From Neoaquamicrobium sediminum (GTDB lineage Bacteria > Pseudomonadota > Alphaproteobacteria > Rhizobiales > Rhizobiaceae): DNA of 64,000 nucleotides. A program made the position numbers and the translations under genes. Positions within the stretch are counted from its first letter, which is position 1, and every line of letters starts with the position of its first letter. Below are positions 47,343 through 56,672 of the stretch, piece by piece. Location: contig NZ_JABETK010000002.1 of the NCBI RefSeq assembly GCF_013240295.1, forward strand, positions 434,001-498,000, written 5' to 3'. Under the pieces are notes generated by a model. It saw only the letters and a list, made by a program, of their open reading frames with translations. It ran no database searches and had not been told where the DNA came from.

Positions 47343-49622
47343 ATGGGAAAAGACCTTATTCCGCCCGGCTCCGACGGGGGCGATCACATCGAGCCGGTCG
47401 ATCTGCGCAAGGCGCTCGAGGAACGCTACCTTGCCTATGCGCTCTCGACCATCATGCACCGTGCGTTGCCGGATGTGCGCGACGGGCTGAAGCCCGTCCA
47501 TAGACGCATCATGCACGCCATGCGCCTGCTGCGCCTCAACCCCGAGCAGGGCTTCGCCAAGTGCGCCCGCATCGTCGGCGAGGTTATGGGCAAGTTCCAC
47601 CCGCATGGCGACCAGTCGATCTACGACGCGCTGGTGCGTTTGGCGCAGTCCTTCTCCGTGCGTTACCCGCTGGTCGACGGGCAGGGGAATTTCGGCAATA
47701 TCGACGGCGATAACGCGGCCGCCATGCGCTACACCGAGGCGCGCATGACCGAGGTCGCCACCCAGCTTCTGGAAGGCATCACCGAGGACGCGGTCGACTT
47801 CCGCCTCACCTACAACGAGGAGGACGAGGAGCCGGTCGTGCTCCCCGGCGCCTTCCCGAACCTGCTCGCCAATGGCTCGTCCGGCATCGCCGTCGGCATG
47901 GCGACCTCGATCCCGCCGCACAACGCCGCCGAACTCTGCAAGGCCGCCCTCCACCTGATCGACCACCCGGAGGCGGAGGTCGAGGACCTGATGACCCGCG
48001 ATCCGGCCGACGATCCGGACGAGAACAAGGTCCGCGGCCCCGACTTCCCGACCGGCGGTATCGTGGTCGATTCCTTCGACGCGATCCTCGAGGCCTATAA
48101 GACCGGCCGCGGCTCGTTCCGTGTCCGCTCGAAATGGCACACGGAGGATCAGGGCAGGGGCGTCTGGCAGATCGTCGTCACCGAGATCCCCTATGGCGTC
48201 CAGAAATCGCGGATGATCGAGAAGATCGCCGAGCTGCTTCTGGCCCGCCGCCTGCCGCTGCTCGACGACGTGCGCGACGAGAGCGCCGAGGATATCCGCC
48301 TCGTGCTGGTGCCCAAGAGCCGTACGGTGGACCCGGCCATCCTGATGGAATCGCTGTTCAAGCTCACGGAGCTCGAAAGCCGCTTCCCGCTCAACATGAA
48401 CGTGCTCTCGCGCGGCAAGGTGCCGGGCGTCATGTCGCTCAAGCAGGTGCTGCAGGAGTGGCTGGAGCACCGCAAGGACGTGCTCGTCCGCCGCTCCCGC
48501 CATCGCCTCGCCGAGATCGTCCGCCGGCTGGAAATCCTCGGCGGCTACCTGATCGCCTATCTCAATATCGACGAGGTCATCCGCATCATCCGCGAGGAGG
48601 ATGAGCCCAAGCCGGTGATGATGGCCCGCTGGGACCTGACCGATCTGCAGGCCGAATCGATCCTCAACATGCGCCTGCGCTCGCTGCGCAAGCTGGAGGA
48701 ATTCGAGATCCGCAAGGAGTTCGACGCGCTCACCGCCGAGAAAGAGCAGATCGAGGCGCTGCTCGCCTCCGACGCCAAGCAGTGGAAGACGATCCGCTGG
48801 CAGGTGGAGAAGCTGCGCGACCAGTTTGGCTCCCACACTGAGCTCGGCCGCCGCCGCACCCAGTTCGCCGACGCGCCCGAGCATGACGAGCAGCACATCG
48901 CCCACGCGATGATCGAGCGCGAGCCCGTTACCGTCATCGTGTCGGAAAAGGGCTGGCTGCGCGCGATGAAGGGGCATCTGGCCGATTTCGAGGGCCTGTC
49001 CTTCAAGGAGGGCGACAAGCTCAAGCTCGCCTTCCACGCCCAGACCACCGACAAGATCCTCGTCTTCACCACCGGCGGCAAGTTCTACACCATCGGTGCC
49101 GACCGGCTGCCCGGCGGGCGCGGCCATGGCGAGCCGATCCGCATCATGGTCGACATGGACAACGAGCAGGACATCGTCACCGCCTTCGTGCATGACCCGT
49201 CGCGCAAGCTTCTCCTCGTGTCGCATCAGGGCAACGGCTTCGTGGTGCCCGAGGGCGAGGTGGTGGCCAACACCCGCAAGGGCAAGCAGGTTATGAACGT
49301 CAAGTCGCCCGACGAGGCCAAGATCTGCGCGCCGGTTTCGGGCGACCATCTCGCCATCGTGGGCGAGAACCGCAAGCTCATTGTCTTTCCGCTCGCCGAC
49401 GTACCGGAGATGACGCGCGGCAAGGGCGTGCGCCTGCAGAAATATAAGGACGGCGGCGTCTCCGACGCAAAGAGCTTCGCGATGGAAACCGGCCTGTCAT
49501 GGACGGATTCCGCCGACCGCACCTTTGTGAAGACGCGCGAGGAGCTGGCCGAATGGATCGGCGCCCGCGCCGGCGCTGGCCGCATGGTGCCGAAGGGTTT
49601 CCCGAGGACGGGTCGGTTCTAG
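47343..49622 (+). CDS. parC: DNA topoisomerase IV subunit A
   Basis: 759 residues. The catalytic tyrosine is Y130 ([11 protein letters not shown]). [17 protein letters not shown] at about 87-102 is the quinolone-resistance region; the residues at the E. coli ParC S80 and E84 positions read Gln and Asp. Coiled-coil and C-terminal beta-pinwheel blades follow ([30 protein letters not shown]). Length and C-terminal domain fit ParC rather than GyrA. Decatenates daughter chromosomes with ParE, which is not in this window. Confidence 0.95.
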   Translation: MGKDLIPPGSDGGDHIEPVDLRKALEERYLAYALSTIMHRALPDVRDGLKPVHRRIMHAMRLLRLNPEQGFAKCARIVGEVMGKFHPHGDQSIYDALVRLAQSFSVRYPLVDGQGNFGNIDGDNAAAMRYTEARMTEVATQLLEGITEDAVDFRLTYNEEDEEPVVLPGAFPNLLANGSSGIAVGMATSIPPHNAAELCKAALHLIDHPEAEVEDLMTRDPADDPDENKVRGPDFPTGGIVVDSFDAILEAYKTGRGSFRVRSKWHTEDQGRGVWQIVVTEIPYGVQKSRMIEKIAELLLARRLPLLDDVRDESAEDIRLVLVPKSRTVDPAILMESLFKLTELESRFPLNMNVLSRGKVPGVMSLKQVLQEWLEHRKDVLVRRSRHRLAEIVRRLEILGGYLIAYLNIDEVIRIIREEDEPKPVMMARWDLTDLQAESILNMRLRSLRKLEEFEIRKEFDALTAEKEQIEALLASDAKQWKTIRWQVEKLRDQFGSHTELGRRRTQFADAPEHDEQHIAHAMIEREPVTVIVSEKGWLRAMKGHLADFEGLSFKEGDKLKLAFHAQTTDKILVFTTGGKFYTIGADRLPGGRGHGEPIRIMVDMDNEQDIVTAFVHDPSRKLLLVSHQGNGFVVPEGEVVANTRKGKQVMNVKSPDEAKICAPVSGDHLAIVGENRKLIVFPLADVPEMTRGKGVRLQKYKDGGVSDAKSFAMETGLSWTDSADRTFVKTREELAEWIGARAGAGRMVPKGFPRTGRF

Positions 49623-49655
49623 CGCGCCTCGCGCAGCAGCCGAAACGACCGCAAG

Positions 49656-49690
49656 AAAAAACCCCGCCGGCGCTAACCGGCGGGGTTTTT
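49656..49690. terminator. Bidirectional rho-independent terminator
   Basis: Stem CCCCGCCGG / CCGGCGGGG with loop CGCTAA, A6 on the left and T5 on the right, so it can serve both parC and the converging small-protein gene at 49712. Confidence 0.93.
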
Positions 49691-49711
49691 CGTATAACGC
49701 TGATATGTCTA

Positions 49712-50014
49712 TCAGAACGTCATGATCTGCGAGCAGAGCGCCGTGCCTTCAGTGCCACGGTTCTCTTCCGCCTCGCACTGCGTGCGCAGCGTCTCGCGCT
49801 GCTCCTCGGTCAGTGCACCGTAGGCGGAGCGCATCTCGTCGACCGAGCGCATCTCGGTCATGGTGTCGTCGGTGTAGAAACCGCCAACCAGTTCGCGATC
49901 CATCATGATCGGGCTGTTGCCCTGGCTTTCAGTCGCTGCGTCCGTTGCAGTCTGTGCAAAGGCCGAACCGGCAAAGGCGGCACACAGGGCGGTGGCGAGA
50001 AGAATACGTTTCAT
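49712..50014 (-). CDS. Small exported protein, predicted general-stress gene
   Basis: 100 residues. Signal peptide MKRILLATALCAAFAGSAFAQ, then an acidic Met-rich mature chain (NSPIMMDRELVGGFYTDDTMTEMRS; ALTEEQRETLRTQCEAEENRG) with two Cys (TQCEAEE, ALCSQ). No known function. ATG at 50014 with AAGGAG nine bases upstream; the longer upstream frame is rejected because it would cross the promoter. A consensus EcfG promoter lies 53 bases upstream. Confidence 0.83.
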   Translation of the reverse strand: MKRILLATALCAAFAGSAFAQTATDAATESQGNSPIMMDRELVGGFYTDDTMTEMRSVDEMRSAYGALTEEQRETLRTQCEAEENRGTEGTALCSQIMTF

Positions 50015-50066
50015 CTTTAGGGCTCCTTCGTTGTTTTCATGATCGAGTCCTGACGATCGGTGAAGC

Positions 50067-50092
50067 AACGTATGCTTGCGGAAAATAGTTCC
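50067..50092 (-). promoter_or_regulatory. Predicted EcfG (general stress sigma) promoter
   Basis: On the minus strand GGAAC (50092-50088), a 17-base spacer and CGTT (50070-50067) match the EcfG consensus exactly. It drives the small exported protein gene. No gene is seen in the remaining gap to 50331. Confidence 0.75.
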
Positions 50093-50331
50093 GCGCAATT
50101 TTGTTGCGAATCGCAACTGCGCGTTCACGGCTGAGTGATCGATGCACCGGAAGCGAGGTGGACTGCTGGGGAGCTGACGGCGCAGAGCACATGAATTTGC
50201 AGGCTTGGGCCTCGCGTGCATTTCGCTTCGGTATTTGCGATGCGGAATATTTGGTCCGCTGCTCATGGCACAAGCTGCGATTGTGCTCTAAATGAGGTTG
50301 ACACTTTTCCCACGCCTGTAGCCGAGGTCGC

Positions 50332-51923
50332 TTGAAGCACCAAACTCGACTCAACGATGAATCGCGCCGTTCGGCAGCTCTTCACAGCTACAACGTGATG
50401 GATTCACCACGTGAGGCAGAGTTCGACGATATAGCCAGGCTGGCAGCGGAGGTTTGTGCAACACCGATTGCTGTCGTCAATCTCGTCGACACGCACCGGC
50501 AGTTTTTCAAGGCCGAAGTCGGTCTCGGTGTGCGGGAGACGCCGCTTGAGACATCATTCTGCGGGCACGCGATTCTCTCCGAAGACATGATGGTGGTGAA
50601 CGACGCGTCCAAGGACCCGCGCTTCGACGGCAATCCACTGGTGCACTCCGAGGGTGGATTGCGCTTTTATGCGGGCGCACTCCTGAAAGCGCCTGGGGGA
50701 CTCCCAATCGGTACGGTCTGCGTTCTTGATACCGTCCCCCGCGACCTCGATGCCCATCAGATACGCACGCTGAAGCTCCTTGCGCGCCAGGTGATGACGC
50801 AGTTGGAACTAAGGCGCTCAATAGCCGATCAGGCCTCGGCCGTGGAGCGCCTTTCGGCGCTGATGGAACTCGGAGATCGTCTGCGGCCGTTGGACACTTA
50901 TGCCGACATGGCCAGGATTGCAGGCGAGATTGTCACGCGGACTCTCAGAATTTCGCGAGCTGGCTTCGGTCGTTTGAGCAATGGCTTTGAAACAATCACG
51001 ATTGATGGCGATTGGGCGATCGAGGGCCAGGTGAGTGTCGCTGGCATACACAACCTCGACGATTATGGCCTGTTCAGTGCAGCTCTCAACGATGGTCGAA
51101 ACATTATTCTGAATGACGTCAGAAGCGATGCCCTGACCAAGGACGACACGGCTCTGCTGGAAGCGATCGACGTAAGGTCGATGATCAACGTTCCCCTTGT
51201 CGTTCACGGGAAGGCCATTGCGTTGTTTTTTGCGCATGACCGGCTGCCGCGCCTCTGGAGCGACAGCGACATCGACTTTGTTCGATCCGTTGCGGACGGC
51301 GTTCAGGTAAATATGGACAGGCTGAGCGCCCAGAAAGAGCAGAAGATCCTCAATCAGGAACTGAGCCATCGCCTCAAGAACACGTTGGCTATGGTGCAGG
51401 CGATCGCAACGCAGACACTGCGACAGGTTACCGATCGACAGGCCGTGGAGGCATTCACCCAACGCATCGGCGCGCTCTCGCGCGCACACGATGTGCTGGT
51501 GAACCAGAGTTGGTCCGAGGCAATCGTGCGGGACATAGTCGTCGCGGTGCTCTCAACCTTTGATCGGATGGACCGGTTCGATCTTGTGGGTCCTAACCTG
51601 CGCATAGGCCCAAGAGCCACCCTGTCACTCTCGTTGATCCTCCACGAACTCGCGACCAACGCAATCAAATATGGCGCCCTCTCGGTTCCTGAAGGGCGTG
51701 TCGCTGTGGAATGGCGGGTCGAACGCGACGAGACCGGGGATATTTTGATTTTTAGCTGGATAGAGAGGGATGGCCCCCTGTCGTCGAGCCCTCAGGCCGT
51801 GGATTTGGGTCTCGGCTTATTAATATGGGTTTGATTGGAACCGGCGGTGTTGAGGCAAGTTACCGTCATTCAGGCCTGATGGTTCTCATGCAGGCAAAGC
51901 TGCAGCAGATGCAGCAGACATAG
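50332..51923 (+). CDS. Cytoplasmic GAF-GAF histidine kinase, HWE family (one frameshift near the end)
   Basis: About 530 residues when repaired. Two GAF sensor domains (about 30-155, with ETSFCGHAIL and VCVLDTVPRDLDAHQ, and 185-330), then the HWE dimerisation/phosphoacceptor segment with H346 in ELSHRLKNTLAM. N-box LILHELATNAIKYGALS follows, then WIERDGP, the WxE signature. No membrane segment. The frame breaks near 51793 (one G missing); the second frame supplies GRGFGSRLINMGL, the G box, and ends at 51923. The start is TTG at 50332 with GAGG upstream. It probably phosphorylates the receiver protein encoded next. Confidence 0.87.
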
Positions 51924-51934
51924 GCGGCATAGGT

Positions 51935-52336
51935 TTGTCCCAAATTTCAGGCGTCCGAACGATCGTCCTCGTTGTAGAGGACGAGCCGCTTCTTCGCATG
52001 GCCGCGGTGGACATGGTGGAAGACGCAGGCTTCGAGGCACTCGAGGCGTGCAACGCTGCCGAAGCAGTCGCGATTTTGGAAGGCCGCACCGACATACATA
52101 TTGTTTTTACTGACATTGATATGCCGGGAGACATGGATGGCATGAGGTTGGCGGCGATTATCCGAGATCGTTGGCCGCCTATCCATCTTATCGTGACATC
52201 CGGACACGTAGCCTCTCGCGACCTTCGCCTGCCTCCCGACGCCGTATTTTTCGGAAAGCCTTACGACGAACGGCAGGTGACGAAGGAGATGCTCAAAAGG
52301 TCCTTGAACAGCGGGGCCGGTCCCACCGGCGCCTGA
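51935..52336 (+). CDS. Single-domain response regulator
   Basis: 133 residues, receiver only. Acidic pocket E15/D16 (VVEDEP), phosphoacceptor D60 (VFTDIDMP), T88 (VTSG) and K108 (FGKPY) are all in place. No output domain, so it acts through protein contacts or phosphotransfer. The start is TTG at 51935, 11 bases after the kinase stop, so the two are co-transcribed. Stand-alone receivers next to HWE kinases are common in Alphaproteobacteria. Confidence 0.88.
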   Translation: MSQISGVRTIVLVVEDEPLLRMAAVDMVEDAGFEALEACNAAEAVAILEGRTDIHIVFTDIDMPGDMDGMRLAAIIRDRWPPIHLIVTSGHVASRDLRLPPDAVFFGKPYDERQVTKEMLKRSLNSGAGPTGA

Positions 52337-52777
52337 CAAGGGACAGCAAGCGTCGGGTTCCTGAAAGCTCGAATCCGATAGTCGGTCTTGGCCGGTTGCC
52401 TACGGGCGGTTGCCGCTGCAACTCGATATGAAATCCGTAATCCGGCAACTTTTATCCATATCTTGGTCATCGCGGCGACGGTGCCGCGGGCACGGCGTCG
52501 ATCTTTGCCAGAGGAGCGCAACCGCCCGGATCTATTCAGCACGCGACTGTAGTGGGGAGCCCGCTGCATTGGAGGTCCATCAACCCACCGCCCTCATCCC
52601 GAGGTGCGAGCGTAGCGAGCCTCGAAGGACGCACAGCCCCCAAAAATCCTACAAAAAACACGCCTTCGTGATGTAACATTTCATGTCGTTCGACCGAAAC
52701 TATGTTCGTGTGCGCAACGTGACTGGTCATTGAAAAGCGGGCTCCGGCCCGCAGGCCGAAAGCAGGAGATCATGCCC
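52337..52777. other. Intergenic region with repeat B copy 4
   Basis: 440 bases without a convincing gene. The only clear structure is the 44-bp family B repeat at 52591-52634 (CCCTCATCCCGAGGTGCGAG to GAAGGACGCAC). The msrP ribosome-binding site AGGAG is at 52764-52768. No consensus EcfG promoter found here. Confidence 0.8.
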
Positions 52778-53725
52778 ATGGCTTCATATCGTTATCCGAA
52801 TGTGGCGGCGTCCGAGATAACGCCGCGGTCCGTCTGGCTCGACCGTCGCCGTTTCCTGGCTGGTGTCGGCACGGCGGCTGCATTGCCGCTCATCGGCGGC
52901 GGTGTAGCTCATGCGGCGGCATTGAAGACCACCCCTGGTCCCTTCACCATCGACGAGGAGCCGACCGCCAAGTCGGACGTGACCAGCTACAACAATTTCT
53001 ACGAGTTCGGCACCGGCAAGGCCGACCCTTCGGCCAACTCCGGCGACTTCAGGCCGGAACCGTGGACGCTTGAGGTCGACGGCCTTGTCGGCAAGCCGCA
53101 AAAGTTCGATCTCGACAGCCTGCACGCTTTCCCTCTGGAGGATCGCACCTATCGCATGCGCTGCGTGGAAGCATGGTCGATGGTCATCCCGTGGGTGGGC
53201 TTTCCGCTCGCAGCCCTGCTTGACCGCGTCGAGCCGCTGGGCAGCGCGAAATACGTTGCATTTGAAACGGTCGTGCGGCCGGAGGAGATGCCCGGTCAGC
53301 GCGGGCTGTTCCAGCCGCTGGAATGGCCCTATGTGGAGGGCCTGCGCCTCGACGAGGCGCGCCATCCGCTCACCATTCTTTCCGTCGGCCTTTATGGCGA
53401 GACCCTGCCGAAACAGAACGGCGCGCCGGTCCGCCTCGTCGTGCCGTGGAAATACGGCTTCAAGGGCATCAAGTCGATCGTGCGCATGACGCTGGTGGAA
53501 GAGGAACCGGTGACGAGCTGGTCGCGTCTTGCGCCGCAGGAATACGGTTTCTATGCAAACGTGAATCCTGAGGTCGACCATCCGCGCTGGAGCCAGGCGA
53601 GCGAGACGCGCGTCGGAGAGGGCGGGTTCTTCAACGCCGCCCGGCGCCCGACGCTGCCTTTCAACGGTTATGCCGATGAGGTTGCCAGCCTCTACGCCGG
53701 CATGGATCTCAGGAAGAATTACTGA
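52778..53725 (+). CDS. msrP: Protein-methionine-sulfoxide reductase catalytic subunit MsrP
   Basis: 315 residues. Tat signal with twin arginines (DRRRFLAG, residues 22-29) and cleavage after AHA. The sulfite-oxidase-type molybdopterin fold has the Mo-ligand cysteine C129 ([13 protein letters not shown]). Periplasmic enzyme that repairs oxidised methionine in envelope proteins with electrons from MsrQ. The second ATG (52778) is preferred, nine bases from AGGAG; the first (52772) is only three away. Confidence 0.95.
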   Translation: MASYRYPNVAASEITPRSVWLDRRRFLAGVGTAAALPLIGGGVAHAAALKTTPGPFTIDEEPTAKSDVTSYNNFYEFGTGKADPSANSGDFRPEPWTLEVDGLVGKPQKFDLDSLHAFPLEDRTYRMRCVEAWSMVIPWVGFPLAALLDRVEPLGSAKYVAFETVVRPEEMPGQRGLFQPLEWPYVEGLRLDEARHPLTILSVGLYGETLPKQNGAPVRLVVPWKYGFKGIKSIVRMTLVEEEPVTSWSRLAPQEYGFYANVNPEVDHPRWSQASETRVGEGGFFNAARRPTLPFNGYADEVASLYAGMDLRKNY

Positions 53726-53727
53726 CC

Positions 53728-54411
53728 ATGGCACAGGTAGAAGCCAGATCGGTGCAAGCGAAACCGGCCCAAGGCCGAACGGCGCGGGCGAAGCCCTGGA
53801 ACTGGCGGCCCGCCAGCATATGGGCGCTCTACGCTGTGGGTTTCGTGCCTGCCGTCTGGTATTTCTACCTCGGCGCGACGGGGCAGATAGCGGGCAACGC
53901 GGTCAAGGAGTTCGAGCATCTGCTGGGCATCTGGGCGCTGCGCTTCCTCATTGCCGCGCTCACCGTCACGCCGCTGCGCGATCTCGCCGGCGTCAACCTG
54001 CTACGCTATAGGCGCGCGCTCGGCCTTCTCGCCTTCTGGTATGTGCTCATGCATTTCCTCACCTACATGGTGCTCGACCAGAACCTCAACCTTGGAACGA
54101 TCCTGGCCGACATCGCCAAACGGCCGTTCATTACCATCGGCATGGCCTGCCTCGTGCTGCTCATACCGCTGGCGGCGACCTCGAATGCGTGGTCGATCCG
54201 CAGGCTCGGCCCCAACTGGCAGCGCCTGCACAAGCTCAGCTACCTGATCGTTCTTGGCGCTGCGACCCATTTCGCCATGTCGGTGAAGGTCGTCACGGCC
54301 GAGCCGTTCATCTACCTGCTGATCGCCTTCGTGCTCGTCGGCTACCGCGCCCTGCGGCCGCGCATCATGCGCTGGAAAAAGGCCCGCCGCCTCGCGGAGA
54401 GTGCCCGTTAA
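53728..54411 (+). CDS. msrQ: Heme-binding membrane subunit MsrQ
   Basis: 227 residues, about six membrane helices of the ferric-reductase-like type, with His residues for b-heme (FWYVLMHFLTYM, LQRLHKLSYLIVLGAATHFAM). Passes quinol or flavin electrons to MsrP. It starts two bases after the msrP stop, so the genes are one operon. Confidence 0.94.
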   Translation: MAQVEARSVQAKPAQGRTARAKPWNWRPASIWALYAVGFVPAVWYFYLGATGQIAGNAVKEFEHLLGIWALRFLIAALTVTPLRDLAGVNLLRYRRALGLLAFWYVLMHFLTYMVLDQNLNLGTILADIAKRPFITIGMACLVLLIPLAATSNAWSIRRLGPNWQRLHKLSYLIVLGAATHFAMSVKVVTAEPFIYLLIAFVLVGYRALRPRIMRWKKARRLAESAR

Positions 54412-54508
54412 CCCATTCGGATAAGCGCAATTTAACCGAATTCCTTGGTCGTTGCTCAACATACCCATGCTAGTCTGAGGATGGGGAAAACGATCGGCGG
54501 GGGCCGAG

Positions 54509-55078
54509 ATGGATACGGCGAGCTTCGGAGCAATCCGGGCCAGAGGCGGCCGCAATACGCGGCCTCGGGGCAGGGCGCTCAACGTCCTCATTGGCATGGC
54601 GTTGGCCATCGTATCCTTCGCATTGCTGGCAAGCGTGCCCTGGCGGCAGGCGGCCACGCATATGGAGGCACGAGCCTGGCCAACGGCCGAGGCGACCATC
54701 GTCTCCGCAACGCTCTTCGAGGATCGACTGCCGCGCGGCGAAGGCTTCGTCAGTGAGCTCGTTCTGTCGGTCGCTTACGAATTCGAAGCCGATGGCGAGC
54801 GGCGCACCGGCCATTCGGCCAGCCTTTCCGACCGTGCCGAACCCGGCGACCGCCGCCTCCGCCGGCTCTACCATCGGCTGGTCTTCGCCAGCGTAACGGG
54901 CCGGACGGTGCCGGCCCATTACGATCCCGACAATCCGGACCGCGCCTATCTGGAGACCTCCTTCGCCTGGCGCCCGGCAATCCTGAAGGGTCTCCTGGGA
55001 CTGGTGGGCATGATTGCTGGGCTGCTTCTCATGGCTGCGCCCCTGCGATTGCTCGGCCGGCCTGCGCCTCTCTTGTGA
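54509..55078 (+). CDS. DUF3592 membrane protein
   Basis: 189 residues: an N-terminal helix (VLIGMALAIVSFALLASVPW), an extracytoplasmic beta domain (ATIVSATLFEDR; LSVAYEFEADGERRTGHSASL; VPAHYDPDNPDRAYLETS) and a C-terminal helix (GLLGLVGMIAGLLLMAAPL). The PxxPxxxYL-type stretch before the last helix is typical of DUF3592. Function unknown. ATG at 54509 with a weak ribosome-binding site. Confidence 0.8.
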   Translation: MDTASFGAIRARGGRNTRPRGRALNVLIGMALAIVSFALLASVPWRQAATHMEARAWPTAEATIVSATLFEDRLPRGEGFVSELVLSVAYEFEADGERRTGHSASLSDRAEPGDRRLRRLYHRLVFASVTGRTVPAHYDPDNPDRAYLETSFAWRPAILKGLLGLVGMIAGLLLMAAPLRLLGRPAPLL

Positions 55079-55154
55079 ATTGCGACCGCCGACCCGCGCA
55101 ATGTGTTGCCGGGGATGATATGCCTGCCGCATTGCAACACGCGTCGAGGCATGA

Positions 55155-56672
55155 ATGAAGGTCGGTATCGATCTGGGAACGGGCGCGGGCGGCGCGCCGG
55201 CATCCGTCGACCTTGAGGAACTGCTCGCCACGCGCCTGCTCGTCCAGGGCAATTCGGGTTCTGGCAAGTCGCACCTGCTGCGCCGGCTGCTGGAGCAGTC
55301 GGCTCCCTGGGTGCAGCAATGCGTGATCGACCCCGAGGGCGATTTCGTGACGCTGGCCGACAGGTTCGGCCATGTGGTGGTCGACGCTGCGCGCACCGAG
55401 ACGGAACTCACGCGCATCGCCGGCCGCATCCGCCAGCATCGCGTCTCCGTGGTGCTCAACCTCGAGGGGCTCGACGTCGAGCAGCAGATGCGGGCGGCCG
55501 CCGCCTTCCTCGGCGGCATGTTCGATGCCGAGCGCGACCACTGGTACCCGGTGCTTGTTGTGGTAGACGAGGCCCAGCTCTTCGCGCCCGCCGCAGCCGG
55601 GGAAGTCTCCGACGAGGCCCGCAAACTGTCTCTGGGCGCGATGACCAACCTGATGTGCCGCGGCCGCAAGCGCGGCCTCGCCGGCGTCATCGCTACCCAG
55701 CGCCTCGCCAAACTTGCGAAGAATGTCGCTGCGGAAGCTTCCAACTTCCTCATGGGGCGTACCTTTCTCGACATCGACATGGCGCGCGCAGCCGACCTGC
55801 TCGGCATGGATCGCCGTCAGGCGGAGCAATTCCGAGACCTCGATCGCGGTCGGTTCGTGGCGCTCGGCCCGGCGATCGCGCGCCGGCCTCTGCCGGTGGC
55901 GATCGGTGCGGTCGAGACGTCCGCGCGCTCCGTCAGCCCCAAGCTGATGCCGCTGCCGGAAACGGCGCCGGAGGATGCTGCCGAGCTGATCTTCAAGATG
56001 GACCCGATCGAGCTGCGCCAACCGGTTCGTCGACCACCACCGCCGCCTCCGCCCACACCCACGGCGGAAATCCTGGCCCAGCTCGTCCGGTCCAAGCCGG
56101 AGCCGGCCGCAGCCGACGCGGGGTCGCTTTTCCCCGAGATCGACGAGGCCGAACGAGACGCCGCTCTCGATGCCGTATTGCGCGAGATCGTGGCCGATGC
56201 CGACGCCGCGTTCCGCACGGTCGCCGTGCTCTACCAAGATTTTCTCGTCCGCTGCCGCATCCACAGGGTGCCGGGCCAGCCGCTGGACCTCGCTGCGTTC
56301 AAGCGCAGGCTGGCGATCGCGCGGGCCGGCGTCGACGAGGCAATGGCCGGCGACGATGCCTGGCAGGAGGCGCTGCGCATTTCGGAGAGCCTGACTGACG
56401 ACATTCAGGGTGTTTTCCTGATCGTCGCGCAGGCGGCCCTGGCCGGCGCGCCGTGCCCGTCCGATGCGACGCTGGCGCGGGCCTACGGCACCCACTCGCT
56501 GTCGCGCGCGCGTCGGCTGCTCACCTATTTCGAGGAGCGGGGCCTGCTGGTGGTTCGCACGGATTTCCATGGCCAGCGCATCGTCGTCTTTCCTGACCTC
56601 GGCGCCGAGAGCGCACCAGGTGATCCCAACGCGCCGAACGACCTGGCGGAGAGCCGCGACGCTGCCGAGTAA
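55155..56672 (+). CDS. HerA-like AAA ATPase (DUF87/FtsK-HerA superfamily)
   Basis: 505 residues. Walker A GNSGSGKS at 32-39, Walker B VLVVVDEA at 133-140, an ATRLAKLAKNV-type sensor region near 190 and an arginine-rich LMCRGRKRGL near 170. A proline-rich linker (RRPPPPPPPTPT) around 291-302 leads to a C-terminal helical region with a winged-helix look (LARAYGTHSLSRARRLLTYFEERGLLVV). Probably a hexameric DNA-handling motor. No partner nuclease (NurA, Sir2, DUF4297) is adjacent. The stop is adjacent to that of the converging exporter gene. Confidence 0.83.
   Translation: MKVGIDLGTGAGGAPASVDLEELLATRLLVQGNSGSGKSHLLRRLLEQSAPWVQQCVIDPEGDFVTLADRFGHVVVDAARTETELTRIAGRIRQHRVSVVLNLEGLDVEQQMRAAAAFLGGMFDAERDHWYPVLVVVDEAQLFAPAAAGEVSDEARKLSLGAMTNLMCRGRKRGLAGVIATQRLAKLAKNVAAEASNFLMGRTFLDIDMARAADLLGMDRRQAEQFRDLDRGRFVALGPAIARRPLPVAIGAVETSARSVSPKLMPLPETAPEDAAELIFKMDPIELRQPVRRPPPPPPPTPTAEILAQLVRSKPEPAAADAGSLFPEIDEAERDAALDAVLREIVADADAAFRTVAVLYQDFLVRCRIHRVPGQPLDLAAFKRRLAIARAGVDEAMAGDDAWQEALRISESLTDDIQGVFLIVAQAALAGAPCPSDATLARAYGTHSLSRARRLLTYFEERGLLVVRTDFHGQRIVVFPDLGAESAPGDPNAPNDLAESRDAAE

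Noticed and set aside
47127..49349. 740-codon open frame on the - strand inside parC
   Set aside because: Antisense shadow of parC; its His/Asp/Val-rich composition is an artefact of reading the complement of GC-rich codons.
50078..50094. Hairpin GCGGAA-AATAG-TTCCGC as a terminator
   Set aside because: No T tract follows, and the right arm is the GGAAC element of the EcfG promoter read on the other strand.
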